Made by a program: the position numbers and the translations under genes. Of a stretch of DNA of 64,000 bases, positions 23,217 to 32,747 are shown piece after piece; the stretch's first letter is position 1, and each line of letters opens with the position of its first letter. Origin of the DNA: CAZDQL01 sp964507325 (GTDB lineage Bacteria; Planctomycetota; UBA1135; GCA-002686595). The notes beneath the pieces are model-generated. The model was not told the DNA's origin, ran no database searches, and saw only the letters and a list, made by a program, of their open reading frames with translations. Location: the NCBI GenBank assembly GCA_964507325.1, contig CAZDQL010000023.1, positions 1 to 64,000 on the forward strand. Direction: 5' to 3'.

Positions 23217-25587
23217 GCACGTCGAGCGCCCACATCCCGCGCCCGTGGGTGGCGATCACCAGGAGGCCGTGCTCCGGGTGCACTTCCAGGTCGTGCACGT
23301 AGGTCGAGGGCAGCTCCGCCCCCAGCACCTCCCAGGTCACTCCCCGATCGGTGGAGACGTAGACCCCGACGTCGGTCCCCACGTAGACGAGGTCGGGCCG
23401 CACCGGGTCCTCGCGCACCACGTTGACCGGCCCGAAGGGCAGCCCCACGGCCACGTCGCGCCACGTCTCGCCGCGGTCCTCGGAGCGCCACAGGTAGGCC
23501 CCGAAGTCGTCGTTGCGCTTGCCGTTCTGGGCGCACCAGACGCGGTCCTCCTCCCAGCGGGAGGCGATCACACGCGAGATCCAGCGCTCGGGCGCCAGGT
23601 CGAGGCCGATCTCCTGCCAGCTCCCGCCGGAGTCGTCGGTGCGGTGCAGGCGCCCGTCGTCGGTGCCGGCGTAGAGCAGCCCGAAGCGCAGGGAGGACTC
23701 CGAGAGGCTCGTGATCGTCTGGTACGGGATGTCCCCCCGCCGCCGCGGATCGTTCGTGGTCAGGTCGGGGCTGATCGGCTCGAAGCGCTCTCCGCGGTCG
23801 AGGGAGCGGAAGACGCGGTTCATCCCGTGGTAGAGGATGCGCGGGTTGTGGGGTGAGAGGATGAAGGGCGCCAGCCACTGCCCGCGCAGCTCCTCCTCAC
23901 CCTCCTCCGCCCGCGGCGCGATCCGGGCCCGATCGCTGGTGTCGAGGTCGGTGCGGAAGATGCTGCCGTAGAACCCCTCGGCGTAGAGGGTCGCCGGGTC
24001 GGTGGGGTCGACGGCGTGGTGGGAGGCCTCCCCTCCGGGGGCGCGCTCCCACTCCGTCGCCCGCAGGCGCTCGAAGCCGCGGCGCAGATCGATCTCGCGC
24101 CGGTAGCAGCCGTGGTCCTGCACCGATCCGTAGACGTGGAAGGGCTCGGCGGAGTCGAAGGCCAGGTTGTAGAACTGCACCGCCGGCAGGTTCTCCGCGG
24201 AGGTCTGCCAGTGCTCTCCCGCATCGTGGGAGATCGCCGTGCCCCCGTCGTTGCCGTTGATGAGGTAGCGGGGATTCTCGGGGTCGATCCAGAGGGCGTG
24301 GTGGTCGCCGTGCATGCCGCGCAGGCTGCGGAAGGTGGCGCCCCCGTCGTTCGAGACGTTGAGCCCCAGACCCATGACGTAGATCGTCTCCGGGTCGGTG
24401 GGGTCGACCCGTATCTGGCCGAAGACCCAGCCGTAGGTGGAACCCAGCCGCTGCATCCTGCGATCGTCGGCGCTGACCTGGCGCCAAGGCTCGTCGCGGC
24501 TGTCGGAGCGGTAGATCACCGCGCCGCGGATGGCGCCCTCCCTGAGGCGGCCGTAGGAGTCGCGCTCCTCCCCCTCCTCCTCTTCCGCACGAACCTCCTC
24601 GTAGTGGTCGACGAAGGCGTAGAGCACGTTCGGTTCGGCGTGGCAGAGGTCGATTCCGATGCGGCCGCGGTGGCGCGGTTCCGGAAGCCCCTCGTTCAGG
24701 GGCTGCCAGGTGGTGCCCGCGTCACCCGTCCACCAGATGCCGCTGCCCTTGGTCTGCTCGTCGTTGCGCGGGTCGTTCCACAGCTTGCGGCGCCGCTCCC
24801 AGGTGGCGGCGTAGAGCACCCAGGGGGTCATGGGGTCCATCACCAGGTCGATCGCGCCGGTGCCCGGGTCGACGAAGAGCACGTGCTCCCACGTCTTCCC
24901 GCCGTCGGTGGTGCGGTAGACGCCCCGCTCGTGGCTGTCGGTCCACTCGTGTCCCGAGGCGGCCACGTAGACGACGTCGGGGTCCGCCGGGTGCACCACG
25001 ATGCGCGCGATGGTGTGGGTGGCGGCCAGCCCCTTGTGCTCCCAGGTCTCGCCGCCGTCGGTGGTGAGCCAGACCCCCGCCCCCGCCATCGAGCTGCGGA
25101 AGATGTTGGCCTCACCGGTGCCGACCCACAGCCGGTCGGGATCGTTCGGGTCGAGCCCGAGGGCGCCGATCGAGGTGGTGACCGCCTGATCGAAGATCGG
25201 CTCCCAGCTCGTGCCGTCGTTCTCGCTCTTCCAGACGCCGCCAGAGGCGGTGGCGGCGTAGATGCGGTAGGTCACCCCGCGCGGCGTAGCCACCGCCACG
25301 TCGGTCACCCGACCACTGACGTTGGTGGGGCCGAGGAAGCGCCACGCCACGTCGTCGTGGGGCGTGCGCGCGACCATGCTCTCGTGCTCGCGGAAGGCCG
25401 CCAGGCGCTCGGCGGGCTCGGTCACCTCGAGGGAAGCGTGCTCGACCCAGTTCCCGAGGTGGTCGAGGCGCGCGGAGAGCTCGGCGATGCTGCGCCGCAG
25501 CTCTTCCAGTTCTCGCGCGCGATCCTGGGCGACTAGGGGAGCGACGAGCAGGGCCGAGAGGAGCGCAGTGTGGACGATAGAACGCAC
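23164..25587 (-). CDS. Exported VPS10/sortilin-like beta-propeller protein
   Basis: The 807-residue protein has a signal peptide (MRSIVHTALLSALLVAPLVA) and a short coiled-coil-like stretch (RARELEELRRSIAELSARLD). Many BNR/Asp-box repeats follow (SENDGTSWEP, TTDGGETWEH, TTDGGKTWEH, SNDGGATFRS, TDDSGGSWQE, SEDRGETWRD, STDRGVTWEV). The family covers sortilin-like glycosyl-hydrolase-fold propellers common in Planctomycetota and Bacteroidota. It ends in an acidic tail. No catalytic residues can be assigned; extracellular binding is the likely role. Confidence 0.85.
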   Translation of the reverse strand: MRSIVHTALLSALLVAPLVAQDRARELEELRRSIAELSARLDHLGNWVEHASLEVTEPAERLAAFREHESMVARTPHDDVAWRFLGPTNVSGRVTDVAVATPRGVTYRIYAATASGGVWKSENDGTSWEPIFDQAVTTSIGALGLDPNDPDRLWVGTGEANIFRSSMAGAGVWLTTDGGETWEHKGLAATHTIARIVVHPADPDVVYVAASGHEWTDSHERGVYRTTDGGKTWEHVLFVDPGTGAIDLVMDPMTPWVLYAATWERRRKLWNDPRNDEQTKGSGIWWTGDAGTTWQPLNEGLPEPRHRGRIGIDLCHAEPNVLYAFVDHYEEVRAEEEEGEERDSYGRLREGAIRGAVIYRSDSRDEPWRQVSADDRRMQRLGSTYGWVFGQIRVDPTDPETIYVMGLGLNVSNDGGATFRSLRGMHGDHHALWIDPENPRYLINGNDGGTAISHDAGEHWQTSAENLPAVQFYNLAFDSAEPFHVYGSVQDHGCYRREIDLRRGFERLRATEWERAPGGEASHHAVDPTDPATLYAEGFYGSIFRTDLDTSDRARIAPRAEEGEEELRGQWLAPFILSPHNPRILYHGMNRVFRSLDRGERFEPISPDLTTNDPRRRGDIPYQTITSLSESSLRFGLLYAGTDDGRLHRTDDSGGSWQEIGLDLAPERWISRVIASRWEEDRVWCAQNGKRNDDFGAYLWRSEDRGETWRDVAVGLPFGPVNVVREDPVRPDLVYVGTDVGVYVSTDRGVTWEVLGAELPSTYVHDLEVHPEHGLLVIATHGRGMWALDVRGLQGVLPPEEEEDDDE

Positions 25588-25724
25588 GGTGCCAGTCCAG
25601 GGTGAGGGTCAGGGGGCAAGGAGATCCGAAATCATTGTACGGCCCTCTCCCTCTCACTCCGGGACGCGGCCGGTCCACAGGACTTCGGCGTATGAGCGCT
25701 GTTTCCCCGTCGTCGACTCGGATC

Positions 25725-27221
25725 TTACAAACCGTCCAGCACCGCCCGGATCCAGGGATCCTCGAGCAGGGCTTCGCGCGTCACGACCTCGGGCAGCTCG
25801 GCGGGGGGTAGCTCCACGTCGGGCGCCGTCCCGACGAGCTCATCGATGCTCCCATCCGGATTGAGGAGGATGTCGGCCTCCAGGACGATCTCGAGGCCGC
25901 TCTCGGGGAGCGGGATCGCGAAGGGGGCCACGTAGGCCGCCGCCGAGCCGTAGGTCGGCTGCCCCACCAAGCGCGCCGCCCCGATGCGCTTCATCGCGTT
26001 CGAGTAGTCGTCCGCCGCTGAGCCGGTTCCACGATCGACGAGCAGGAGCAGCTCGCCGTCGAAGGGGTAGCTGTTGCCCGGCTCCAGCTCGCGGGTGATC
26101 TCGAAGAAGGTCCACTCCTCGGCTGCGAAGGCGGGCGGCGGGGTTGTCTCGACGGTGCTCACTTCGTAAGCCCGCAGTGAGACCTGGTTGCGCCTGGCGT
26201 CGAGGAACTTCTGGTCGTAGTCCTCGAGGAAGCGACGCCGCACCCCCGTCACCTGCGAATAGGAGACGGGTGCGTCGAGGAACGGCTTGATCAGGTTCTC
26301 GTAGAAGTACGGCGTCGTTCCCCCCGGCGTGTGACGCAGGTCGATGATCAGCTTCGAGAAGGACCCTGCCGACCGCGCCAGGAAGAGGTGCATCGTCTCC
26401 CGATCCGGCCCGACGTGCTCGATGCCGAAGCCCTTGATCCGGACGTAGCCCACGTCCGGTGCGAGCACCACACAGATGCAGTTCCCGCCGGCTGCGTCGA
26501 TGAACTCCGTCCGGTGGGGATTCGGGCCCGCCTTTGCCTCCACGAACAGCGTCACGTCACTCCCGTCGGGTCGGGCAAACGTGACCGTCCAGCCCCGGAA
26601 CCCCTCCCCCTCGGGAAGGAGCAGCAACCTGCGGTCGAGGTTCGGCGTGGGGCCGGGTGCCAGCCTGGCCCAGGTGTCGCGCCGGACGTGCTCGAGGAAC
26701 GCCAGGCTCGTCATCCCGTCCACCTCGACGACGCGCGAGCCACGCGGCACGAACACATCCCCCTGCTCGTAGTCGGTCCGCATCAGGTACTCGTCGCCGC
26801 TGCGCAACAGGAGGAAGGGTGGGTGGACCAGGCTGCGCTGGTAGAGGAGGTCGTGCCAGTAGGCCGCCCTGGAGCGCGTCGAACCCCAGGTCCCGTCTCC
26901 GCGCGAGAGGGTGAAGTGCCCGCGCTCACCGAGGATGGAGGCGAACGCATAGACGATGCGCACGAACTCCAGGTCGCTCGTCGCCTGCTCGGCCAGGTCC
27001 GCGTAGCGCGCCACGAACTCGCGGTGGTCGGGGGTGCCGCGCAGCTCCGTGTCGAGCGCGGCGAAGGGGCTGTACGCGTCGGCCCAGCGAGCCAGGAACT
27101 CGATGTCCTCCCGCCTCTCCGCCGGCGTGAGGTGCAGCCTGGCGCAGCGGCGCACGAGGAAGAGCAGCCCGCAGGCGAGGGGCAGCCCGAGGAGCACGGA
27201 GAGGCGCAGGGATCGACGCAT
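25725..27221 (-). CDS. S41-family (C-terminal processing-like) peptidase
   Basis: The 498-residue protein has an N-terminal membrane anchor (SVLLGLPLACGLLFLV). Its S41 fold is recognisable from VGYVRIKGFGIE, KLIIDLRHTPGGTTPYFYEN and the catalytic segment ELLLLVDRGTGSAADDYSNA with MKRIG, which carries the serine near residue 400, followed by LVGQPTYGSAAAY. A PDZ-like part is represented by FVPRGSRVVEVDGMTSLAFL. It probably acts in the periplasm. It is transcribed divergently from the serine operon. Confidence 0.8.
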   Translation of the reverse strand: MRRSLRLSVLLGLPLACGLLFLVRRCARLHLTPAERREDIEFLARWADAYSPFAALDTELRGTPDHREFVARYADLAEQATSDLEFVRIVYAFASILGERGHFTLSRGDGTWGSTRSRAAYWHDLLYQRSLVHPPFLLLRSGDEYLMRTDYEQGDVFVPRGSRVVEVDGMTSLAFLEHVRRDTWARLAPGPTPNLDRRLLLLPEGEGFRGWTVTFARPDGSDVTLFVEAKAGPNPHRTEFIDAAGGNCICVVLAPDVGYVRIKGFGIEHVGPDRETMHLFLARSAGSFSKLIIDLRHTPGGTTPYFYENLIKPFLDAPVSYSQVTGVRRRFLEDYDQKFLDARRNQVSLRAYEVSTVETTPPPAFAAEEWTFFEITRELEPGNSYPFDGELLLLVDRGTGSAADDYSNAMKRIGAARLVGQPTYGSAAAYVAPFAIPLPESGLEIVLEADILLNPDGSIDELVGTAPDVELPPAELPEVVTREALLEDPWIRAVLDGL

Positions 27222-27456
27222 GGCCCCCGCCTACGCACCTCGCGCGGATTGCTTCACCCGTCGGTATCGAACCGGACCCGCTGAGGCAGAGGTCGAGCAC
27301 CATCCCGCGCACGTCGCGCTGCACGGCAGGAACTGCGCGAGGATTTCAGCGCTTGCTATCATCTCGACGATTATCCCGCAGGCGCGCGCCAAGGGTCCCG
27401 AGGAATCGACCTTCCTCGACGGCGAGTGAGTCGGGATCGCGAGGGGGCGCACGGTC
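27222..27456. promoter_or_regulatory. Divergent intergenic region between S41 peptidase and serB
   Basis: These 235 bases separate divergent genes and must hold promoters for both. AT-richer sequence at about 27350-27375 (around cttgctatcatctcgacgat) is the likeliest core for the serB-serA-serC promoter. No consensus pair with good spacing is visible, and there is no gene. Confidence 0.3.
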
Positions 27457-28110
27457 ATGGCCACGATCCTCTTCGACTTCGACAGCACACTCATCCGCGT
27501 CGAGAGTCTCGATGCCCTCCTGGCCGGCCACCTCACGAGCCCCGAGCAGAGGGAGGCGCTGGCGCGCATCAACCGCGAGGGGATGGAGGGGGAGCGCTCC
27601 TTCGAGAGCTCGCTCCTCGCGCGCCTCGAGCTCGCCCGGCTGACGCGTGAGGAGGTGACCGCCTTCGGGGAAGGAGCCTGGCGACTCCTGACCGACGGGA
27701 TGGAGGAGTTGATCGGCGAGCTCCACGCACAGGGGCACTCCCTCTGGATCGTCAGCGGGGCGCCCCTCGAGCTGCTCCACCCGCTGGCTCTGCGCCTCGG
27801 GATCGCGACCGAGCGCGTGCGGGGGATCGAGCTGCGTTGGGACGAGGGAGGCGAGCTGCTCGGGCTGGCCGAGCGCAATCCCGTCCTCGAGGGGAAGTGG
27901 CGCGCCGTCGCAGGGCTCTCTGACGGTTGGGAGCGCCCGCGCATCGGGGTCGGGGACGGCATCACCGACTGGGAGCTGCGCGAACGCGGCTGCATCGATA
28001 CCTTCATCGCCTACAGCGAGCACGCCCGGCGCGAGGTGGTGCTCGAGCGCTGTGACCGCAGCGCCGAGTCGGTCGAGGAACTGCGCGCCATCCTGGAGGA
28101 GACATGCTGA
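27457..28110 (+). CDS. serB: SerB-like HAD phosphatase (phosphoserine phosphatase)
   Basis: The 217-residue HAD-superfamily phosphatase starts MATILFDFDSTLIRVESLDA, with catalytic Asp7 and Asp9. Motif II is LWIVSGAPLELLHPL and motif III/IV is GVGDGITDWELRERG. Its place before serA and serC supports phosphoserine phosphatase, the last step of serine synthesis. The stop overlaps the serA start by 7 bases (ATGCTGA). The core is diverged from classic SerB, so specificity rests partly on context. Confidence 0.82.
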   Translation: MATILFDFDSTLIRVESLDALLAGHLTSPEQREALARINREGMEGERSFESSLLARLELARLTREEVTAFGEGAWRLLTDGMEELIGELHAQGHSLWIVSGAPLELLHPLALRLGIATERVRGIELRWDEGGELLGLAERNPVLEGKWRAVAGLSDGWERPRIGVGDGITDWELRERGCIDTFIAYSEHARREVVLERCDRSAESVEELRAILEETC

Positions 28111-29339
28111 ACCAGACCCTCTCACTGCCCAGGGAGCGCATCGAGATCCTGCTGCTCGAGGGGATCCACCCCAGCGCGGCGGAGTACTTCGCGGAGTGTG
28201 GCTACAGCAACGTGGAGACGCTCTCGGGGGCGCTCCCGCGGGAGGAGCTCCAGCGACGGCTGGCGAGCGCGTTCATGCTGGGAATCCGCTCGCGCACCGA
28301 CCTCGACGCCGAGCTCATGCGCAGCGCGCGGAAGCTCTTCGCCATCGGTTGCTTCTGCATCGGGACCAACCAGGTCGAGCTGGAAGCCGCCGCCGACTGC
28401 GGCATGCCCGTCTTCAACGCCCCCCACGCGAGCACGCGCTCCGTCGCGGAGCTGGTCCTCGGCGAGGCGGTCATGCTGCTGCGCGGGATCTTCGCCAAGA
28501 GCTCCGCCGCACACCGCGGGGAGTGGCGCAAGAGCGCCAGCGAGAGCTTCGAGTGCCGCGGCAAGACGTTGGGGATCATCGGCTACGGCCACATCGGCTC
28601 CCAGGTGTCGGTGCTGGCGGAGGCCTTCGGCATGCGCGTGATCTTCCACGACATCGCGCCCAAGCTGCCCCTGGGCAATGCGCGCAGCATGGGCTCGCTC
28701 GAGGCACTGCTCAGCGAGGCGGACATCGTGACGCTGCACGTCCCCGACACACCGCAGACGCAGAACCTGATCGCGGGGGGCGAGCTGGAGCGCATGCGGC
28801 GCGGGTCCTATCTGATCAACGCCAGCCGCGGTCGCGTGGTCGACCTCGAAGCGCTGGCGGTCGCCCTGGAGGAGGGACGCCTCGCCGGGGCGGCGGTCGA
28901 CGTCTTCCCCGCCGAGCCCTCCTCGACCAGCCGCCCTTTCGAGAGCCCCCTCCGCGGCCGGGAACAGGTGATCCTCACCCCCCACATCGGCGGCGCGACC
29001 CTCGAGGCGCAGGCGGAGATCGGGCGCGAGGTGGCGCGCAAGCTGGTTCTCTACAGCGATCGCGGTACGACGCTGGGCGCCGTCAACTTCCCCGAGCTGA
29101 ACCTGGCCGAGCAGGAGCAGACGCACCGCATCCTGCACGTGCACCGCAACGTACCCGGCGTCCTGCAGCAGGTCGGGCAGGTCTTCGCCGAGCGGGAGAT
29201 CAACGTGCTCGGGCAGTACCTGCAGACCAACCCGCGCCTCGGCTACGTCGTCACCGACATCGAGCGCAAGGGGGGCGCCGAGCTGCTCGAGGAGCTGCGC
29301 GCGGTGGAGGGGACGATCCGCACGCGCATCCTCTACTGA
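28104..29339 (+). CDS. serA: SerA, D-3-phosphoglycerate dehydrogenase
   Basis: This 411-residue enzyme catalyses the first committed step of serine synthesis. The NAD-binding motif is LGIIGYGHIGSQVSVLAEAF, followed by NASRGRVVDLEALAVAL and the catalytic His region ILTPHIGGATLEAQAEIG. A C-terminal ACT domain (HRNVPGVLQQVGQVFAEREI) should bind serine for feedback inhibition, as in the E. coli-type enzyme of similar length. It is the middle gene of serB-serA-serC. Confidence 0.94.
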   Translation: MLNQTLSLPRERIEILLLEGIHPSAAEYFAECGYSNVETLSGALPREELQRRLASAFMLGIRSRTDLDAELMRSARKLFAIGCFCIGTNQVELEAAADCGMPVFNAPHASTRSVAELVLGEAVMLLRGIFAKSSAAHRGEWRKSASESFECRGKTLGIIGYGHIGSQVSVLAEAFGMRVIFHDIAPKLPLGNARSMGSLEALLSEADIVTLHVPDTPQTQNLIAGGELERMRRGSYLINASRGRVVDLEALAVALEEGRLAGAAVDVFPAEPSSTSRPFESPLRGREQVILTPHIGGATLEAQAEIGREVARKLVLYSDRGTTLGAVNFPELNLAEQEQTHRILHVHRNVPGVLQQVGQVFAEREINVLGQYLQTNPRLGYVVTDIERKGGAELLEELRAVEGTIRTRILY

Positions 29340-29376
29340 GCCTTCCCAGGAGTCCCTGAGGGTAGAGCCCGAATCG

Positions 29377-30423
29377 ATGCTCAGCTTCAACCCAGGCCCC
29401 TCCCAGCTCGACGAGGCGACTCGCGACGAGCTGATCGAGATCGCCCGCTCGGACCTGCTGTCGGCCTCGCACCGCAGCCAGGCCTTCACGGAGGTCAGCC
29501 GCCGCGCCGTCGAGGGGATCCACGGCGCGCTCCGATTGCCCCGCTCCTTCGAGGTCTTCTACCAGCCCTCCGCCACGGCGGCGATGGAGTGCCTGCTGCG
29601 GAACCTGCGCATCGAGCGGCCCTGCCACCTGGTCAGCGGCGCCTTCTCGAAGCGCTTCTGCGAGACGGGGCGGCGCATCGGGCTCGCGGTGGAGGAGCTC
29701 CTCTTCCCCGGTGACGGGCCGCTGCGTTGGGCCACGGCGGGGATCCCGCAGGATGCCGACTTCCTCGCGGTCACGCACAACGAGACCAGCACGGGGCAGA
29801 TGTGGCCGCGCGAGGAGCTCGAGGCGCTGCGCGCCGCTCATCCGCGAGCCCTGCTGGCGGTCGACGTCACCTCGTCGCTCGGTACCGTCGAGCTGCCCTG
29901 GGAGAGCGGCGACGCCTGGTTCGCGTCGGTGCAGAAGGCGCTCGGCCTCCCGGCTGGACTCGGGCTGCTCTGCCTGCGCCGGGAGGTCCTGGACGCTCGG
30001 CTCGATCCGTCCCGCGGGGTCGCCCCCTGGCAGGACCTCGAGGTCATGCGGCAGAAGATGGCCCGCTTCCAGACCCTCGAGACCCCCAACGTCCTGGCGA
30101 TCGCCCTCCTCGCGCGGCGCCTGGAGCGCTGGGACGCCGCCGAGATCCTCTCGCAGCTCAGGCGCAAGGCGCAGGCGATCGAGACGGCGGACCTCCCCTG
30201 GCGCCCCCACGTCACCGATCCCGCCTGGCGATCGATCAGCATCGCGAACCTCCAGGTCGAGCAGCCGGAGCGCTGGCACGCGGTGGCGCGCGACGGGGGC
30301 TTCCTCCTGGGCAGCGGCTACGGACAGGCGCGGGCGACCCACCTGCGCATCGCCAACTTCCCGGCGACGACCCTCGCGGACGTGGAGCGGCTGCTCGGGA
30401 CGCTGGGAAGAGGGATCGGGTAG
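29377..30423 (+). CDS. serC: SerC-like phosphoserine aminotransferase
   Basis: The 348-residue class V PLP aminotransferase starts MLSFNPGPSQLDEATRDELI, with SHRSQAFTEVSRRAVEGI and THNETSTGQMWP. The PLP lysine is Lys187 in WFASVQKALGLPAGLG. Context (serB and serA directly upstream, 37-base gap) supports 3-phosphoserine:2-oxoglutarate aminotransferase, completing the pathway. It is diverged enough that another class V substrate cannot be fully excluded. Confidence 0.88.
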   Translation: MLSFNPGPSQLDEATRDELIEIARSDLLSASHRSQAFTEVSRRAVEGIHGALRLPRSFEVFYQPSATAAMECLLRNLRIERPCHLVSGAFSKRFCETGRRIGLAVEELLFPGDGPLRWATAGIPQDADFLAVTHNETSTGQMWPREELEALRAAHPRALLAVDVTSSLGTVELPWESGDAWFASVQKALGLPAGLGLLCLRREVLDARLDPSRGVAPWQDLEVMRQKMARFQTLETPNVLAIALLARRLERWDAAEILSQLRRKAQAIETADLPWRPHVTDPAWRSISIANLQVEQPERWHAVARDGGFLLGSGYGQARATHLRIANFPATTLADVERLLGTLGRGIG

Positions 30424-30429
30424 GGCGGA

Positions 30430-32004
30430 CTAGAGCTCCTTCCCCCCCAACCCCGGGTGATCGGGAGCGATCCGCTCCGCGCGGAAGAGCGCCTTCTCGG
30501 GGACCCCGCCGGGGCCCCCGCGGCCGCCCGGACCGCCTCCGGGCCCACCCCCCGGTCCGCCACCGGGAGGGCCACGGCGTCCGTCGCGGCCGAAGGGAGG
30601 GGGCGGGCCGGCGCGCCTGCCAGCGTCCTCTCCCTCCCCCCTCGGCGGGGGCGGGCCCTCGGCCACGTCACCGCCGTGGGGGCTCTCGTAGTCCCAGACG
30701 ATCTCACCTGCGCTCGTCACCTCGAAGATGCGCCCCTCCGTCCCCTGGCAGATCAGGGTGTTGCCGTTCGGCAGACGTTGCGCGCCGGAGATGAAGGGGG
30801 CGGTGAAGCGCTCCCCCTCCCCCATGCCGTAGCTCCAGACCACCTCGGCCTGCGAGAAGCGCGCCTCGGAGTCGAAGGAGGGCAGGGCGAGCTGGTCCAC
30901 GCTCGCACGGCCGCCTCCGGGGCGGCCTTCGCCGTTGTTGAAGACCAGGATCTGGACCTTCCCCGACGCGCTGTCGGAGAGCCAGCGCGCGTCGTGCTGC
31001 ACGAAGAGGCGCTGGTCCGCTTCGTCGCCGGCGTTGTGGGTGCGCGGGTTGCCCCAGCGCCAGAGGAGGTCTCCCGCGGGTCCGGCGGCCTCCGCGGTGG
31101 TGGTGTCGTGGTCGATGACCCAGACCTCGGAGAAGCTGCGCACGCTGAGCAGGATCAGGTCCCGCTCGGCGTCGTAGGCGACGCTGTTCGAGTGCAGCCA
31201 GTCGGCTCCTCCGCCGGGGCCTCCGCGGCGGCGGCCGCGCCCGCGCGGGTCGGCCTCCTCTTGCTCCTGCTCCTCGTCACCCCCCGCGTAGCCCATGGCG
31301 CGCATCTGGCGCTCCAGCTCCTCCTGCCGGCGGAGTTCGGCAGCGGTCAGCTTGCGAGCGCGCCGCAGATCGCCGTTGACGTCGATCCGCTCAGGGTGGG
31401 CGGCGACCTCGCCGTAGTTCGCGAGCTCAGGGTCGCGGTCCTGGATCAGGTGGTCCCAGGCGTGCCACTCCCAGACGACCCGTCCCCCATCGGTCCCCTG
31501 GGGCTCCAGCTCGAGGATCCAGTCGGGCCAGAAGCCCTGCTCCGAGAGGCGCTCCGGGTCGCGGCCGGCGGCCAGCGCCTCCTCGCGGCCCTTGCGCTCC
31601 CAGGCGATCAGCAGGACGTTGCCGTTCGGCAGGGGCTCGATGTCGTGGTGCTGGAGGGCGCTCTCGCTGGAGAGCTCGTAGTCCCAGAGCACGGTTCCGT
31701 CCCAAGCCAGCCGCTGCACGCCGCCGCCTTGACCACCTCCGTGGAAGGTCGAGTTGCCGTCCACTCGACAGCAGCGCAGGAGGCTGCCGTCTTCCAGGAG
31801 GTAGACCGCGTTGCCGGGGGCGTGCTCGCTCTCCCAGCGGTGGACCACCTCCCCCTGCATGTCGACCAGGAAGGTCGTGCGCGAGCGCATCGGTGCGAGC
31901 AAGGTGTAGCCCTGGCAGGCGCCCGCTTCGTTCTTGACCAAGCCGCGCTGGGCGGCGACGGGAGCGGCGAGGACGATCGAGAGCAGGAGGATTGAAGTAC
32001 GCAT
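30430..32004 (-). CDS. Exported arylsulfotransferase-like (ASST family) propeller protein
   Basis: The 524-residue protein has a signal peptide (MRTSILLLSIVLAAPVAAQ). Its ASST-type six-blade features include GYTLLAPMRSRTTFLVDMQG, WDYELSSESALQHHDIEPLP with NGNVLLIAWE, and WLHSNSVAYDAERDLILLSV, plus WRWGNPRTHNAGDEADQRLF. Histidines in QHHDIEPL and DWLHSNS match the family's active-site region. A Gly/Pro-rich tail (residues about 455-505) is low complexity and probably disordered. True sulfotransferase activity is unproven. It converges with serC, leaving only 6 bases between stops. Confidence 0.72.
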   Translation of the reverse strand: MRTSILLLSIVLAAPVAAQRGLVKNEAGACQGYTLLAPMRSRTTFLVDMQGEVVHRWESEHAPGNAVYLLEDGSLLRCCRVDGNSTFHGGGQGGGVQRLAWDGTVLWDYELSSESALQHHDIEPLPNGNVLLIAWERKGREEALAAGRDPERLSEQGFWPDWILELEPQGTDGGRVVWEWHAWDHLIQDRDPELANYGEVAAHPERIDVNGDLRRARKLTAAELRRQEELERQMRAMGYAGGDEEQEQEEADPRGRGRRRGGPGGGADWLHSNSVAYDAERDLILLSVRSFSEVWVIDHDTTTAEAAGPAGDLLWRWGNPRTHNAGDEADQRLFVQHDARWLSDSASGKVQILVFNNGEGRPGGGRASVDQLALPSFDSEARFSQAEVVWSYGMGEGERFTAPFISGAQRLPNGNTLICQGTEGRIFEVTSAGEIVWDYESPHGGDVAEGPPPPRGEGEDAGRRAGPPPPFGRDGRRGPPGGGPGGGPGGGPGGRGGPGGVPEKALFRAERIAPDHPGLGGKEL

Positions 32005-32066
32005 GCCATCATCTTCGTTCGCGAGCGCCGCGACGCCAGGGACTTGGAGTCAGTCGCAGCGTTCCT

Positions 32067-32081
32067 GTTGCCATCGGCAAC
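32067..32081. repeat. Short hairpins in the gap upstream of the ASST-like gene
   Basis: GTTGCC-ATC-GGCAAC is a perfect 6-bp stem. A second short dyad (TCGAA-TGTG-TTCGA) lies about 45 bases to the right, near 32112-32125. Both are in the 188-base gap 32005-32192. There is no T-run; they could be regulatory or chance. Confidence 0.3.
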
Positions 32082-32192
32082 TGCGCCGACGCGCTGGCGA
32101 AGTTGTGCGCCTCGAATGTGTTCGAAACCTTGCGCCGGCTTCAGAACTTCGAGGGGACGTCGACAGCGCAGCGCATCCGCGCGCCCGCCGCT

Positions 32193-32720
32193 TCACTTGA
32201 CCCGCACCAGATCGAAGGCGTGCCGCCCCATCTCCTGCTCGCCGCGCATCTGCACCCATTCGCACCTGATGTGGTCCGCGTCGACGAAGGTGATGCGACC
32301 CGCGTGCATGTGAGGGTCTTCCGGCGTCTGCATGTTCCCCACCTGGATGCACTCGAAGGCCAACTCGTCGCGGGAGTCGGTCGGCACCCGGTGCATGTGG
32401 GGCTGGTTGCCGATGGCGCAGTAGTGGGTCAGCGCCAGCCCCTGGCCGTCCATGTGGTAGACGCTGATCATCTCGTGGTCGGTCCCCATGAAGAGCGTCT
32501 CCAGGACGGCGTGGCCCGCCGCGGTCACCCGGAAGGACCAGGGGATGGGCTCTTGCCCCTCCACACGCCAGTCCCCCGCCAGGGACTTGAGGCGCTCGAA
32601 GTCGCGCTCCGCCTGGGTGGGGGGAACCTCCTGGCTGGGCGGGGTGGAGAGGGCGGCGTGGCCCCCGACGGCGAGCAGGGCCGCCGCGGCGAGGCATTGC
32701 AGACTGCGGGTGGGAGACAT
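32193..32720 (-). CDS. Small exported DUF1579-like protein
   Basis: This 175-residue protein has a signal peptide (LQCLAAAALLAVGGHAA). Its body matches the lipocalin-like pattern of DUF1579-type proteins: ERLKSLAGDWRVEGQEPIPW, FRVTAAGHAVLETLFMGTDH, MISVYHMDGQGLALTHYCAI and a C-terminal ITFVDADHIRCEWVQMRG. Family function is unknown. It lies 27 bases downstream of a lipoprotein gene on the same strand. Confidence 0.65.
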   Translation of the reverse strand: MSPTRSLQCLAAAALLAVGGHAALSTPPSQEVPPTQAERDFERLKSLAGDWRVEGQEPIPWSFRVTAAGHAVLETLFMGTDHEMISVYHMDGQGLALTHYCAIGNQPHMHRVPTDSRDELAFECIQVGNMQTPEDPHMHAGRITFVDADHIRCEWVQMRGEQEMGRHAFDLVRVK

Positions 32721-32747
32721 GCTGGCTCCAAGGGGGTTCTCGGGGGG

